The notes under the pieces: model-generated | What the model was told of the DNA's origin: nothing | Database searches by the model: none | The model's input: the letters and a program-made list of their open reading frames with translations, nothing else | Translations under genes and position numbers: made by a program | Shown: positions 21,345 to 33,072 of the stretch, piece after piece | Layout: every line of letters begins with the position of its first letter | How positions within the stretch are numbered: the first letter of the stretch is position 1 | Source of the DNA: Batrachochytrium dendrobatidis JAM81 | Taxonomy: Eukaryota > Chytridiomycota > Chytridiomycetes > Rhizophydiales | Length of the DNA stretch: 64,000 bases | Assembly (NCBI RefSeq): GCF_000203795.2 | Contig: NW_006281099.1 | Span: 2,421,774-2,485,773, forward strand | Reading direction: 5' to 3'

Positions 21345-21944
21345 ATCAAATATGGTGAGTGTTACGGGTCCATAAGACAGATTTGCTAGTCCATATATGT
21401 TGATATAGAATAGCGAGATTGTGGTCTGTTACTGCCATGCTGTAGAAAAAGTAGACTGAAAAGCCTCTGCAATTCTGTCCGTTTGTAGGCTGAATAGCAT
21501 GTATTATTCAGTGTAATGGATTAATGAGTCGTAGCCTGAAAGCAATATCAGTGCATGTTTTCATTCAATTATCTATAGTATTTAGAGCTGACCACTTGAG
21601 CAAATGTGTGCCGTATTTCTGAGTTGTATTGCTGCTCCCTCGATCTTAGCTGTGAATACTTTCAATTTGGACCCCGCATACATGCGGCAAGCGGATTTTG
21701 CCTGTTTGCTTGGTGGATGCTGAAATGCGGCGACCTATTACATGTGGTGATTGGCAAGGGTGCGAATGTCACTTCTCCGCCATCGCTAGAAGATCTTTGA
21801 CTTTCTTGTATACAAGATTCACTACCCTAGCTGCTTTACTCTCCAATAGAACTGTGGGATAGACAACACACTGCTTGATCTCTAGTTACATACCCCAGTT
21901 ATTCTACTTTTTGGAATCCCTTTTAATTTTTATTTTATTTGCAT
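21345..21944. other. Intergenic region
   Basis: About 600 bp between the small minus-strand gene and the PP2C gene. Short frames here are not convincing, including one of 64 residues at 21606-21800. The part close to 21900 is T-rich and probably the PP2C promoter and leader. Confidence 0.4.
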
Positions 21945-23560
21945 ATGATGGCATCTATCCTAGCCGATAAAGCTGGCACCCAAAATGCCGTGGTTATAAG
22001 AAAAGTCAGACGACGAAAGAAGCGATCTCCGAATCGAGACGATAGTGATAGTGAAGAAGAAGAGACTGCGGGTTCTTCTGGAAACAGCAAGAGTAAGCGA
22101 GGCAAAGAGAATGAGGACACTGGTGATGATCAGATGGATAATGAGGAAGATGATCCCAACTACACTCCGTTTGATGACGAAGAGTCTATTCGTGCTGGAT
22201 TCAAGGTTGGCTTTTCTGAAGATCGAAACAAAAAGTATAGACGAACGATGGAGGTCAGTGCTAGTTTTTCCTGTGCACTTGTCAGGATGCATATCGCTAA
22301 CAAAAGTTTGCATTGGATCGCTCACTGCCAACATTCTTTTCTATGCGTATTTTTTGTATCTAGGACTCTCATACAATCACTTACAACTATTTGGACGAGG
22401 ATGGATCTGGTAAGTTGCTTGAGTATTCAATGGCATGAAACCATTGCATCCAGATCATGCACTCATTCAAGCCACTGTTGCGCACCTGATGCCTTTAGGA
22501 TTTTTCGCTGTTTTTGATGGACATGCAGGCAGAAGTGCGGCAGACTATTGTGGTCAGAATCTCCATACAGTAAGGCTTATTCGCGTACCTCAATGGAACT
22601 CCTTATTCTCTAATAGCTCATCACTCTTTATAATAGAGTTTAGTTTAGCTGTATACTTTACTTTTATGTCAAGCTAACTGTTATTTAATGCTATTGGTTA
22701 TGTTTATAGAATTTCGCACAGCTACTGAAAGAGCAGCCTACAGCGAGTATCCCAGAGATACTTAATAATGCATTTTTACTAACAGATCAACAATTATCAC
22801 AACGAAAAGGCATGCATGCGGGATGCACGGCGGTAGTAGGATTCGTTCGGACTGAACATAGGAGCTTTTTAAATAATGATCAACAGGGAACTCGTAAAGT
22901 GCGAGTATTATATACGGCGAATGTTGGAGATTCTAGAGCGGTTTTATGGTGGGGTAGCTTGTACAGCATCTGTGGTTTGTATCATGGATTGGCTAATTTT
23001 CATTTTTTGAATTGATTTTGCTAGTCGAAATGGTTCTGCAGTCAGACTCTCTTATGATCATAAAGGCTCAGATCAACAAGAGTCGCGTAGAATATTGGAT
23101 GCAGGTGGTTTTGTGATGAATAGCAGAGTCAATGGTAAGTGGTTTGCCGAGTGTTTGACGAGACGGATGTAGTTTGGATCTAATTACAGTTGTGGGTTGA
23201 TCTAGGTGTTTTGGCAGTTACTCGCTCACTAGGTGATATGAGCATGAAGGAATGGGTTATTGGAAATCCATACACAACAGAGACGGAGCTAAACAATACA
23301 GATTCTTTTCTTATTCTTGCATGTGACGGGGTGAGTTGGTACTTGGTTGGGTCTAGGTTTGTACTAGTATGTTGGAATTAAACTGCTGTCAACTGTAGAT
23401 TTGGGACGTGTGTACTGACCAGCAGGCATCGGACATCATCAAGGGTATTCATGATCCACAAGAAGCAGCCGACACATTGCTGGACTTTGCACTGGACAAT
23501 TTTTCGACAGATAATCTTACAGTTATTGTTGTCCGCTTCAATACTTCATATCTCGAGTAA
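21945..23560 (+). CDS. PP2C-type (PPM) Ser/Thr phosphatase, Ptc1-like
   Basis: Starts with tandem ATGs at 21945/21948 and ends at the TAA at 23558-23560, with about six introns. A charged N-terminal extension of about 75 residues ([13 protein letters not shown], then a Glu/Asp/Ser run) precedes the catalytic core. PPM motifs in order: an RRTMED segment split by an intron before [16 protein letters not shown], then [20 protein letters not shown] (metal-binding DGH), [52 protein letters not shown] and [12 protein letters not shown], ending with [14 protein letters not shown]. Metal-binding Asp residues are all present, so the enzyme should be active. The order and the [14 protein letters not shown] region resemble yeast Ptc1, which dephosphorylates MAP kinases such as Hog1. 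The substrate here is inferred. The N-terminal acidic/basic extension is lineage-specific. Confidence 0.92.
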
Positions 23561-23740
23561 ATGCCCTTTGCTCTAGATTCACTTTTACTAGTTGGTTTAA
23601 ATCCATTTGAAAATAGACAATTGGGGTTTGAGAGAATAAAACATTACGAAGCAATTCATTTCAGATCCAGAAATTTCAAAATTCGCTGGTTTCAAACTCT
23701 CAAAAATGAGGATTCAGCCGAAACTTGGTTACCAGCGCAT

Positions 23741-24295
23741 TTAAGCGTTCTGGATGGTAACTTCAACCTCAACTCCGGGCTCAATAGAGATGGATGTAAT
23801 CTGCTTGACAATCTCGGAGGGAGAGTGGAGATCGATAAGACGCTTGTGGATTTTCATCTCATAAGTATCAAAGGTCTTGGAACCGTTACCACAAGGGGTT
23901 TTACGAGTGGTGACCTTGAGGATCTTGGTAGGCATGCGGACGGGACCTTTGACCTTCAACTTCTTCTCCTTAGAGCGCTGGATCAAATCGTTGGAGACTA
24001 CACGGTTCAATTGGCGATTTGATACAACATCGTTAGACATTTAGTTGGATAAACGACGGATTAAACAGCTGTACATTTATACAGACAACACATGAATCAA
24101 GACTGACGAGCATAATCGATCAGTCTTGATCCACGATAGTGTCATGGCAAATCAATTGATATCCGATTCAAGCCTACCCTTTTCAAGACTGGCAACGTTA
24201 CGGGAGGTGAGGGTGATACGGATGCGGTGAATGGTGGGTTCAACGGTCTCCTCTTGACCGAGTTTCTTACTGGGAACGACATACGAAGAAGACAT
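23741..24295 (-). CDS. RPS20: 40S ribosomal protein uS10 (S20)
   Basis: Two exons, 24295..24178 and 23997..23741, join in phase to 124 residues, the expected size. The start [17 protein letters not shown] leads into [18 protein letters not shown], then after the 180-bp intron [54 protein letters not shown] and [20 protein letters not shown]. These are the hallmark uS10 segments of the 40S head near the decoding region. The gene is convergent with the PP2C gene (stop-to-stop gap about 180 bp). High-bias codon use fits a highly expressed ribosomal gene. Long antisense frames here are shadows. Confidence 0.95.
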
Positions 24296-24479
24296 GTTTC
24301 CTTTTTAGCTGGAGATATAGACCGTCCTTGTGGGAATTCGCAGCGGTGGTTCGTAGCAAAAAAAGACTCGACATTTTGAAAACAAAATACCAGACATTAT
24401 CACGTGAACGGAGAGTTGTTTGATTTGGCCAATGGTTGTTATTCTCGTGACAAAGCATACAATTAAACACGAGGGATGA

Positions 24480-24790
24480 AATATAAATATACTCGACCAT
24501 TTCATCATGCTCTGAAAACATTGATGGCATCAAGCAGGTTGCTGTTGCAGTCTTTTGAAAACTTGGATTATTTGTAAAACTACACGATTGTTTTAGATCC
24601 ATTTAAACTATATAGATGAACCGCTGAGGATCCCGTTGGAACAAGATCATCAAGCTGGCCGTGTCAACAAGCCAGATTGTCGTTGTGATACAGAAGATCC
24701 GAGTGATGGATGCTCCTGCCATTTAAATTAGCAGATACTATATCGATATTTACAAAAAATCCAACCCGATCATACACAAAAGTGTAATTG
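24480..24790 (+). repeat. Dispersed repeat family A, copy 3
   Basis: Matches the copy at 61180-61640 most clearly: GCATCAAGCAGGTTGCTG, TTTGTAAAACTACACGATTG, CTATATAGATGAA, TCAACAAG-C-GATT, ACAGAAGATCCGAGTGATGG, CGATCATACACAAAAGTG, then TGAAATTTATGC-AATA. It lies upstream of the uS10 start, in its promoter region, and is followed by a single MITE end at 24968. Confidence 0.6.
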
Positions 24791-24965
24791 AGTGAAATTT
24801 ATGCAAATAATAATGTACACTGATGGCAATGATTACGACTTTTCATTTTTGCTGCTGGCCATAAAGGTTTCTCTCAATGACGAATTGTTTTCACAAAACG
24901 ACAAAAATCTGACTCCATTAACTCTGAATATTATTTATTGTGTGCTTTGGCATCCTCATTTAGTG

Positions 24966-25435
24966 CTACATTTTATGCGAATACAGTTGCAGGACTTGAG
25001 CCGCCCAATACTCGGATGACAGTTTAAAACATGCGTGAATCCAGTCTGCTACAGCTTCCGGATCGCTGGGCGACTGGTTGGCAGACATCAAATTGTTGAG
25101 CATATGTTGCTTTTCAAGTTCGGCTTTGCTCAAAATTCTCGAGACTGGATCGGCGTCCAAGTCATTGGTGATATCACGACAACCCACTGCGATCTCAAGC
25201 TTGCTGAGAACACAGACACGCTGACATTGCTGCTCTCACTGACTGCAACGGACGCGTAGCTAATGGTCGTCGGTATTTCCTTGCACCTGGACAGATGGTT
25301 CGCCATGTTCTTGGATGATGATGAGATTGACTCGCTGCAACGGTTGCAGATGCGGTGCTCGGTCATCTTGTCCTCAGTCTGGAATTTGGGGCTAAAGTTT
25401 CTAGTACGATCTGCTAGGCGACGACTCAGTGACAT
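24966..25435 (-). pseudogene. Broken BED-type zinc-finger gene, possibly transposase-derived
   Basis: Two overlapping minus-strand frames look like one protein split by a frameshift or an unrecognised intron. The upstream frame (25435..25130) carries HRICNRCSESISSSSKNMAN and then HLSRC, i.e. a C-x2-C ... H-x3-C arrangement like a BED finger. The downstream frame (to 24966) continues with CRDITNDLDADPVSRILSKA and an amphipathic helix with AVADWIHACFKL. The switch occurs around 25190-25215. The final residues and stop come from a MITE terminus. BED fingers are typical of hAT transposases and of domesticated DNA-binding proteins. The remainder of a transposase is not visible, so a gene remnant is likely. 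The reading direction is supported only by the finger motif. Confidence 0.4.
24968..24989 (+). mobile_element. Isolated MITE terminus
   Basis: CATTTTATGCGAATACAGTTG-like sequence matches the right-end terminal repeat of the TA-flanked family, but no partner left end is evident. The proximal part may be a badly eroded copy (ATTATTTATTGTGTGCTTTG resembles the internal hallmark). It provides the last codons and the stop of the broken BED-finger frame on the other strand. Confidence 0.5.
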
Positions 25436-25968
25436 TCAGATTATCGTTCTTGTGAGCCAAATAATATATTTTATTTAAACTTGTGGGGTTGAGTTTAATC
25501 CATCACTAGTAATGAGTTGACCCGATTGGATACTGGCCACTATAATACCGGGCGTATACTGCATTTTTGCAAATAATGGTGGCTAGTTTCCAAATATGCG
25601 GTTTGCAAATTGCCGAGTTTGCATTCAAACTGCACTCAAACTGCTCACTGACTTGAACAACTTGTACTCTCAGAGTCGCTGCTTCACTACTACATCATTG
25701 GTTATTTTTACTACTCAGAACTGTGCTTATACCAAGTTTTTAATTTGAAACGCTGCTACACTTCAACTGTATCTAAAGGTAGTCCAAATTCACTCAGTTC
25801 TAAATGCATTACTAAAAGCTCAACAGCGTATGGCTTGATCCTATCTGCTGAATTATCATACTCTTCCTGATACAGCAGCTACTATTCCTACTGTTTATTT
25901 ATAAAGTTTCTGTTATGCTGATTTATTTTGGATATTTAATATTCAGTTAAAAATCATCCAGCAAGTTA
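25436..25968. other. Intergenic region
   Basis: AT-rich; no supported gene or RNA. It lies between the broken BED-finger gene and a MITE copy. Confidence 0.4.
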
Positions 25969-26480
25969 CCGCCATATTCATAGAGTGGACTTGCATTTAT
26001 CTTGCTTTGGAATAGACAATGATTGCATATTCGTTACGCTTCTTTCTACAAACTGACTTGAATAGATATTCTTGATTCTTTTAGAGAAAACGTCTTTCAT
26101 GTGATGCTCACACAATCAAATCATCTAATTCTCCTCTTTGCAGTCATGCATTGTACAATTACCATGTTTGAGACCAGATTCATTCATTTTAATCCAGATA
26201 TTGGGTTCAACTGTTTTTAGTTGAACTCTATACAGACTCCTGTATTCTAACTCCCAGATACGTTCGCGTTCTAGTTCAGAAGATTGCACATTTTAGAAAT
26301 GTAACTGTTTCTTCATACCAATCGCCTAATGTTTGGATGAAGGAAAGTTGGAAACTGAGAAAGTGTGTGATCTACTGGAACTGTGATGTGAACATTCATG
26401 CAGTATTTTATACAAGAATGAGCACATATTATGTACTTTGCCTTCCTTATCTAGTGTTTGATTTCATGTGAATACGACTG
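25969..26480 (-). mobile_element. TA-flanked MITE, copy 5 (512 bp)
   Basis: The left end CCGCCATATTCATAGAGTGG is a worn terminal repeat. The right end reads GATTTCATGTGAATACGACTG. TA flanks both ends (25967-25968, 26481-26482). It has the internal TTTGGAATAGACAATGATTG hallmark and the CGTTCGCGTTCTAGTT block shared with copies 1, 2 and 3. It ends 75 bp before the ATG of the SANT-domain corepressor gene. Confidence 0.85.
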
Positions 26481-26555
26481 TAATAATACCATTAACATAT
26501 GTATTTTTGTACATAGATTAATCACAACAGGGCTTGACACTATTTTCAAATTAGG

Positions 26556-29500
26556 ATGCGAGACCACTCTCAATCCAGATCTACTCCTCATAGACAGCAG
26601 CAACCTGCACAACCTTTGCATCCCCGCGATGATTATACTCGACCTAATGTCTGGTCTAGAGATACGGAATCTCATGGATCATTTAGGAGCCCACATGTCC
26701 CTTTACAACCATCCCAGTCTACATCTCAGCGTGCTCGTCAAGATCTACCCCACTCATATCGAGGGGGAAATACGCAGCCATCATCTACCTCGGCAAATTT
26801 CAATGAGCGAGGTTATTCGCAAGGATCTGCACCATTTTCTAGCCGAACTGCATCTGGATCTGCAGTGGATGATTATCCAAAACGATCTAGTAGATATGCT
26901 CGCATTGGTAGCGACTCTCCCGACTTTTTACCTCGCCGGCAACTTCAATCTGCTTCTGCAACAGAGTCTGTTGCTGCCAACTCAACTGTATCAACTGGAG
27001 GTTTTACTGGATTCCATGGTTCTTCCACTAATCCCGGAGTAGACTCGACATCCATGTACAAGAATCGAAACGCATATTCTGGTAGCTCAGCAAGAAATCA
27101 AGACAAAGATGTAAGAATGTGTATTTTACCCTCCATTCAAATCCAACTTTGACCTTTTCTAATTGATTTTTATTATTGTTTTAAAGACTCATATTCGGAA
27201 AGAGCGATTTGGTAACACTGGATATAGAGGTGGGCCAGATAGAGATACAGCATATGGCGCAAGTCCTAGATTTGGAGAAGGAAATGGTTCATGGCAACGT
27301 TCAGCTACAAACCAAGGGTCCGGTCGTGACAATGATGAGAGATGGCTACTCTCATATAAACGGGACAGACCTGCCAGGTTTGATCGAGATTTGGATCGAC
27401 CGCCTGCTTCCCCATATTCCAGAGGCTATTTTAGACCTAGAGAAGAAGGCTTTAGATTGTAAGCTGTCGAGTATTTCAAAGGCTAATCAGTCATTTTATT
27501 TTTATGGGCTTAAACTAAAATTCATCTTTCAAATGCTTTTGACATTTAGATACTATGGGGAGCGAGATTCGTATTCTTCTCGTGGACCTCGTGATTACTA
27601 CCCTTCAAAAATTCGTTCGCCTTCACACCGATCTCCTGGAGAATATCCGTCAGGGCGACCTGGAGCAAGCCTCACCTCTTACACACCTTATGATAGGCGA
27701 GCGGGGTATGGTAGACCACCTCCTCCAGATCTAGCTTTATCCAATGGTCGCCCTTCATCGCCCACTGGTGCAATGTATCGAAAGCCACTCAAAACTCCAC
27801 CTACCTTGATGGGATCAATGGGAGCACATATAAACAGACAGTCTAGTCGAGAATACGATGACACATTTGAGTCGTTAGATCGGGGTTCTCGTTCTGGTGC
27901 CGATGAGATTGTTCCTGGAGCGCCTTTACTATTGGATGATGCTCACCATGATTCCTTTTATTCCAGACAGCTGCCATTTTCAAACTCTGCAACAGATGAT
28001 GATTCTGAACCACCGCATCATTTGAAGGAGCATAAATCGGATAGCTTGATTTCACAGCAACATGTCCGTCCAGTATTGATCAGACCATCAGTACCTACAA
28101 TTCAGCCACAGCTCTCCTCTGAAGAATCTGACAATGACGAAGAGGACGAAGAGGGAAATGAATATGATCATGAATATATCGAGGAGCAAATTGAGCATGT
28201 AGATAACGAAATAGCAAACCATGAGCGTCTTTTGGCCACTCTCAGAGCCAAGATTGCCATTGAAGCTGCCAATGCTGCAGAGGAGGTTTCATCTGCTACA
28301 GAAAAGGATCAGGAGATGGGCCAAGTAAATGAAGCTGGCTCGATTGGCACTGTTTCTCGACGCAAAATTCCCATTGAGCACAGACCTTACTTTTCTGATT
28401 TTATTCTAGATGATATCCGAGCTCGTGCAGTTTCTCACGACAGCAACGAGTCTCAGTCGCACGAGTCTATTATTGAAAAAGTGCTTCATGATAATCAAGC
28501 TCTCTCGCACGAGTTCAAAAAACGCATGTTTATTCGTCATAAAATTGTGGCGGGTGTAATGGATTTTGCTACAAAAGTAACCTCTTCACCTGCATCATAT
28601 GATTTCTATCGCGATAATATACAACGGAATGATCAGATTCGACCGTATATTGTTAACCATGTCCGTAACCAGATGTTTGCACAAATGAATTTAGAAGCTA
28701 ATTTGAGGGATGAGTTTGAGCAACTCAACGAGTCATGGATGGCCAAAGTAGAACGGCTTGAGCACGCTGCTAAGAATGATCAGGGTTTTGCTGCAGATGG
28801 TAGTCGGCTTGGAATGGGCCCAGGCGCATCCAATTCCATTACTCAAGGCTCTACACATGTCCAAATGGGTCGATCTACTCGTCGTACAGGGATCAACTCA
28901 GATGTTGTTCGTACCGAAGCAGATTGGCAGAATGTATTAAACCAGTTAAACAACACTAACGAAGCCGAGCAACGTCAGTTGGAGCGATCAGCCAAAGAGC
29001 CAGATATGATTATTAGCCCGGAGTTACGCACCTCCACTAAATTTATTAACAACAATGGACTAGTTCACGATCCGGCTGGAAATCTTGCTGTTTTCAACAA
29101 TAAGATGAATATGTGTTGGTCAGATGAAGAACGAGATATTCTTCGCGTGAAACTCACTCAGTGTGGAAAAAACTTTTCAAAAATATCTGCATGTCTTCCA
29201 CACAAGAGTACTGCAAATTGTATACAGTATTATTACCGTGAAAAGGTCAATTTGCGATTTAAACAGTTATTACGGCAGTGCTCTGTTGCTGGTCGTGGAA
29301 GGCGAAGAAAAGAAAAAATTAATTTGTCAATTGCACCAAGCTTCTTCAAAACTTATCTGCTAAAGGCTAATGAGGAAATTGTCCATGTGCGTACACATTC
29401 GACATGGGACTCTGTTTGTGATGTGGGCGGTAACGAATCTACTGCTGACGACGATGCTGACGCGAACAAGACCAGTGGAACGATCAAGTCCAAGAAACAT

Positions 29501-32500
29501 AGACTTTTGGCAATAAAGGATGCCACTAGCGCTGATGTTATTTCTCACAATATAGCCATCTCACCAACATCTCAGGGCCAGGTAAACAATCAAACTCAGA
29601 TCCAGCAACCATTTCAGGCTGAAGGAGTTAGTTCTACCAGTGTTTCGGATACTAATTGGAGTGAAGCTGAAAAGGCCAAAGCACTTCATGCGTTTGATTT
29701 TGTCGGGCGTAATTTCGAAGCTATGGCTAGCATGGTTGGTACAAAAACATCTGAGCAGTGCAAGGCTTTTTACAATAATCATCGTCGAAAGGTTGGAGAA
29801 GAAGCTGTCGCTCGTGAATCTTTAGAAGGTTTTAGTCATACTTCTGAAGCATCTATGCAGGCGCTCCCAACAAAGCGTAAGCCAAAGGATCTTGTGTCTG
29901 TATCCAAAAAGGACAAGCGCAAAGACTTGCCAAACACCTTTGGCAAGAGGAAACGAAGCTCGGATGTTTCTATATCAGATCTAAACAAAGAGTCTTCGCC
30001 ACTAAACGCCTTAAACAATACCGATATGGAAAGTGATGCACCTGTTGGCGACGATAATGCTACTATATCTCACACTGGCCAAGGCACTGATGCGTCACGA
30101 ATGAACTCGGCTCCATTTTTTTTACAGAATGCCACAAAATCTAGCTCGGTCACTGATGCTCCAGAAAAAGACGGTGTATTAGGCATTTTTTCGACTACTC
30201 TTGTAACTGAACCAGCCAATGTTGACGACCAAGAGAAGCCAAAACGAAAAGGTTCTAGAAAAAAGACAATATCTAGTTCTACCATTTTGCTTTCTGGGGC
30301 CCCTGATCGATCTAATACTCCTCCTTTGGATGCTATTTCCGCCATCGCTGCTGCACAGGCCGATTCAACGAATCCAGCCGAAGAATCAGAGGTAATTGAC
30401 GAAGGTGTATCTCCAAATCGCGAGATGCTGGACAACTCTAACCAGCATCAAGCGCTTCGTAAAACTGTTTCGTACTGGTCTGTTAATGAACGTAGCGAAT
30501 TTCTCAAAAGCATGTCCAAGTACGGTCGAAACTGGGACACAATATCCAAAGGCATTGGTACCAAGTCTGCCATTCAAGTACGCAATTATTATCACAATTA
30601 CAGACTGAAACTTGACTTTGATAAGATTCTTGTTGACAATGGCCACTCAGTGGATGATGCTATCCTGCCGATTGGAAAAGCAGTTTTTATGACAGAGACT
30701 GCTGCAGTCGAAGAAGCTAAAGAAAGCAAAATTGAAGCTGCTACGAAAATGGGCGATGCAACTATTGCTTGTCATGGTAGTTCCAGTAACAACAATCCTA
30801 TTTCAGTACTGCCATCATCATCACATCCCTATTCATATTTTCATCCACATGAAGCTTCACAGTCGCATTCACAGGTACAAACACCTTTGCCCTTTGCTGG
30901 TCATGCTCATGATTGGCATACTCCTCCAATGAAGTTTCTTGATTCCGATTCTAAACCAAGACAAACACATTTGCACGATCATCATACACCTAGTCATACA
31001 GCACTCTCTACTTCACTATCATTTACACGCTCTGCCACACACTCTATATCATCTCCTACAGAATTGCCACCGTATGGAGCAATGGCTATCGACTCATCTA
31101 TACACAATGATGCTCCACATCATTTTCCACCTATTCCACGGTCCATTTCACCACACAAGCCGACTGGTATGAATTTTGATCATTCAGGCTTTACACCACA
31201 CGCTGCATATACATCTATAAAGACTGAGCTGAATGCACCACGACATATGGATGAGTATGGCTCAGTTACCCCCACAAATCATCCAGTGTATCATTCTGCT
31301 GAACATAGAGTCAAACAGTCAGCATACGCCATCTCTTCTCAAGTGAATGCCGAGGATCCGCTAAAACGAACCACGGATGGATTTTTTCATGCACCTATAT
31401 CTTCTTCGTCCTCAATCGGATCATATCAGGGCCTTGAAAATCTACCACAGCATTCCCACGAGCATTTGACTGTCGTTAGTTCTACAGATGTTGGAGCTAC
31501 TGTAATGCACGAACACCAGCATCACGACAGTGTAAAAGAAACAATCTACAATGAAAGCGATAACACTAAAACTGGCTCCTCATCAACCGGGTGGAATCTA
31601 GCTTCTACTCGTTCGGAACAGTTTTGTGATACGATCCCAGATCAAACTTTGAGCAATGTAGCGCCTACCCCGCCATCACACTATCATATGCATCCTTGTT
31701 CATTACCTGATTCACAATCACCTATGTCACTGCCTCTTCAGACTACCGTGCACTTACCAGCACAGCCAACTTCATTAATTCCGCCTTTACCTTCACATTT
31801 TCATTTGTTAGCAACACCATTTTCAGATCATTTACAACATGGACAACAAAGAAACGTGCATTCGCAACCACTTTCGCAGCTAGAGTTGGTGACGGATCAG
31901 TCTTCAGGATTTGTACATAATGCCATGCCGCATCAGCCAACTTCAACTGCTTCATTTGGTTTGGCTGATACCTCCCATGTACATACAGATGCTCCGCTCA
32001 CAACTTGTGTTTCTGAACTTTTAAATATACAATCACATGCACCCCTCTGTAGATCCGTTTCTAAGCCTGCCGAACATTCTTTTATAGTCCCACCTCCGCC
32101 AGCTCGCACATTTAGTCAAGAAACCACCCGTCATACAGTGACAATCCCGTCATTGCATAATATAATTTCTGATTCGGTTGACGATGATAATATGGACAGT
32201 TTGACATCTGACTATTCGTATTCTGAACTAGCTGGAACCAAAGATTATAACGCATTTAGACCAAAGTCAAACTACTCTATACCGTATGAATCGCGTTCAT
32301 CTACAGGAGTGGCAAGTGTTGCTTTAATGTTATCGAATGAAGATTCTTCGATACATCATGCAAGTCAAGAATCCATTTATACTGGATATCCCTCATCTGT
32401 TCCTGCTACTTTGGAATCGCCTAGTCATGTCAAAATCGATCCCGTTCAATCATCATCAAAACAAATCAAAGACACACGACAAGAATCTCGTGTCTCGTCC

Positions 32501-32524
32501 ATACTTGTAGATGAACCAAGCTAA
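26556..32524 (+). CDS. NCoR/SMRT-Snt1-like corepressor with three SANT/Myb domains
   Basis: Three exons (26556-27110, 27187-27458, 27550-32524) join in phase to 1933 residues. The first 500 are disordered and Arg/Ser/Tyr-rich. A charged region follows (EESDNDEEDEEGNEYDHEYI leading into a coiled coil with HERLLATLRAKIAIEAANAA), then the conserved block before SANT1. SANT1 is CWSDEERDILRVKLTQCGKN ... CIQYYYREKV at about residue 796; SANT2 is NWSEAEKAKALHAFDFVGRN ... CKAFYNNHRRKV; SANT3 is YWSVNERSEFLKSMSKYGRN ... QVRNYYHNYRLKL. The C-terminal 650 residues are His/Ser/Pro-rich and disordered. In NCoR and yeast Snt1 the paired SANT domains scaffold HDAC3/Hos2-type deacetylases (Set3 complex); a third SANT is seen in some fungal relatives. 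The role here is inferred. The neighbouring MITE lies in its promoter. Confidence 0.88.
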
Positions 32525-33072
32525 TTTTCAATGATTTTTATGAATTAGTAGACTTTTTGCTTTGGCTTGGCGTGTATATGCATTTATAAATAAAGACTAA
32601 AGGCTCTGCTTACCCACTCATAGCATCTTATGGCTGATGATTTATTTTATCTGTATGCGAGTTTCAAGTGGTTTTATTACACATTGCAAACCCTTAAACA
32701 GCAATGCAATACAGCGTATATCTGATGCTGAGCCCTTGATATACATACTACTATATAAACATCTGTGTCGCGTACCTTACATGAACGCCTGTTTGCCAAT
32801 CAAATACCATAGACCATCAACGCCAACAAGTTCAAAACATATTTTTGCAGACCAAGTTAAATATATATATTTGTATGCATACAATACATACTATCGTCAA
32901 ACCAAAACCGATTTAATTTGGAATGTTTGACAAAGTAGCTTGCAGACAAAACTCGAGTACATGACTATCGACTGGCCATTCTAAACGCACATTCACAACG
33001 CATACTTATTGTGCGTATATCTGTCAAATGAGATGATCACCGCTTCGTGTCATTTGATTGCCTCTGCTAGAC
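32525..33072. other. Intergenic region between convergent genes
   Basis: 3' ends of the corepressor (plus) and golgin (minus) genes face each other. ATAAATAAAG at about 32587 is a plausible polyadenylation signal. A 97-residue frame at 32637-32930 has unlikely composition and I reject it. Tandem ATATATATAT is present near 32865. Confidence 0.5.

Noticed and set aside
23561..24022. 153-residue plus-strand frame
   Set aside because: It is antisense to the uS10 exon, whose protein is certain.
27209..27549. Long N-terminal extension of the corepressor frame through the second intron
   Set aside because: Splicing exons 1 to 3 gives conserved composition and matched phases. The extension reads intron sequence (KLSSISKANQSFYFYG), so the longer frame is not the real start.
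32637..32930. 97-residue plus frame after the corepressor gene
   Set aside because: Composition (Tyr, Ile, Lys, Cys runs) is typical of translated AT-rich spacer; no domain and no codon bias.
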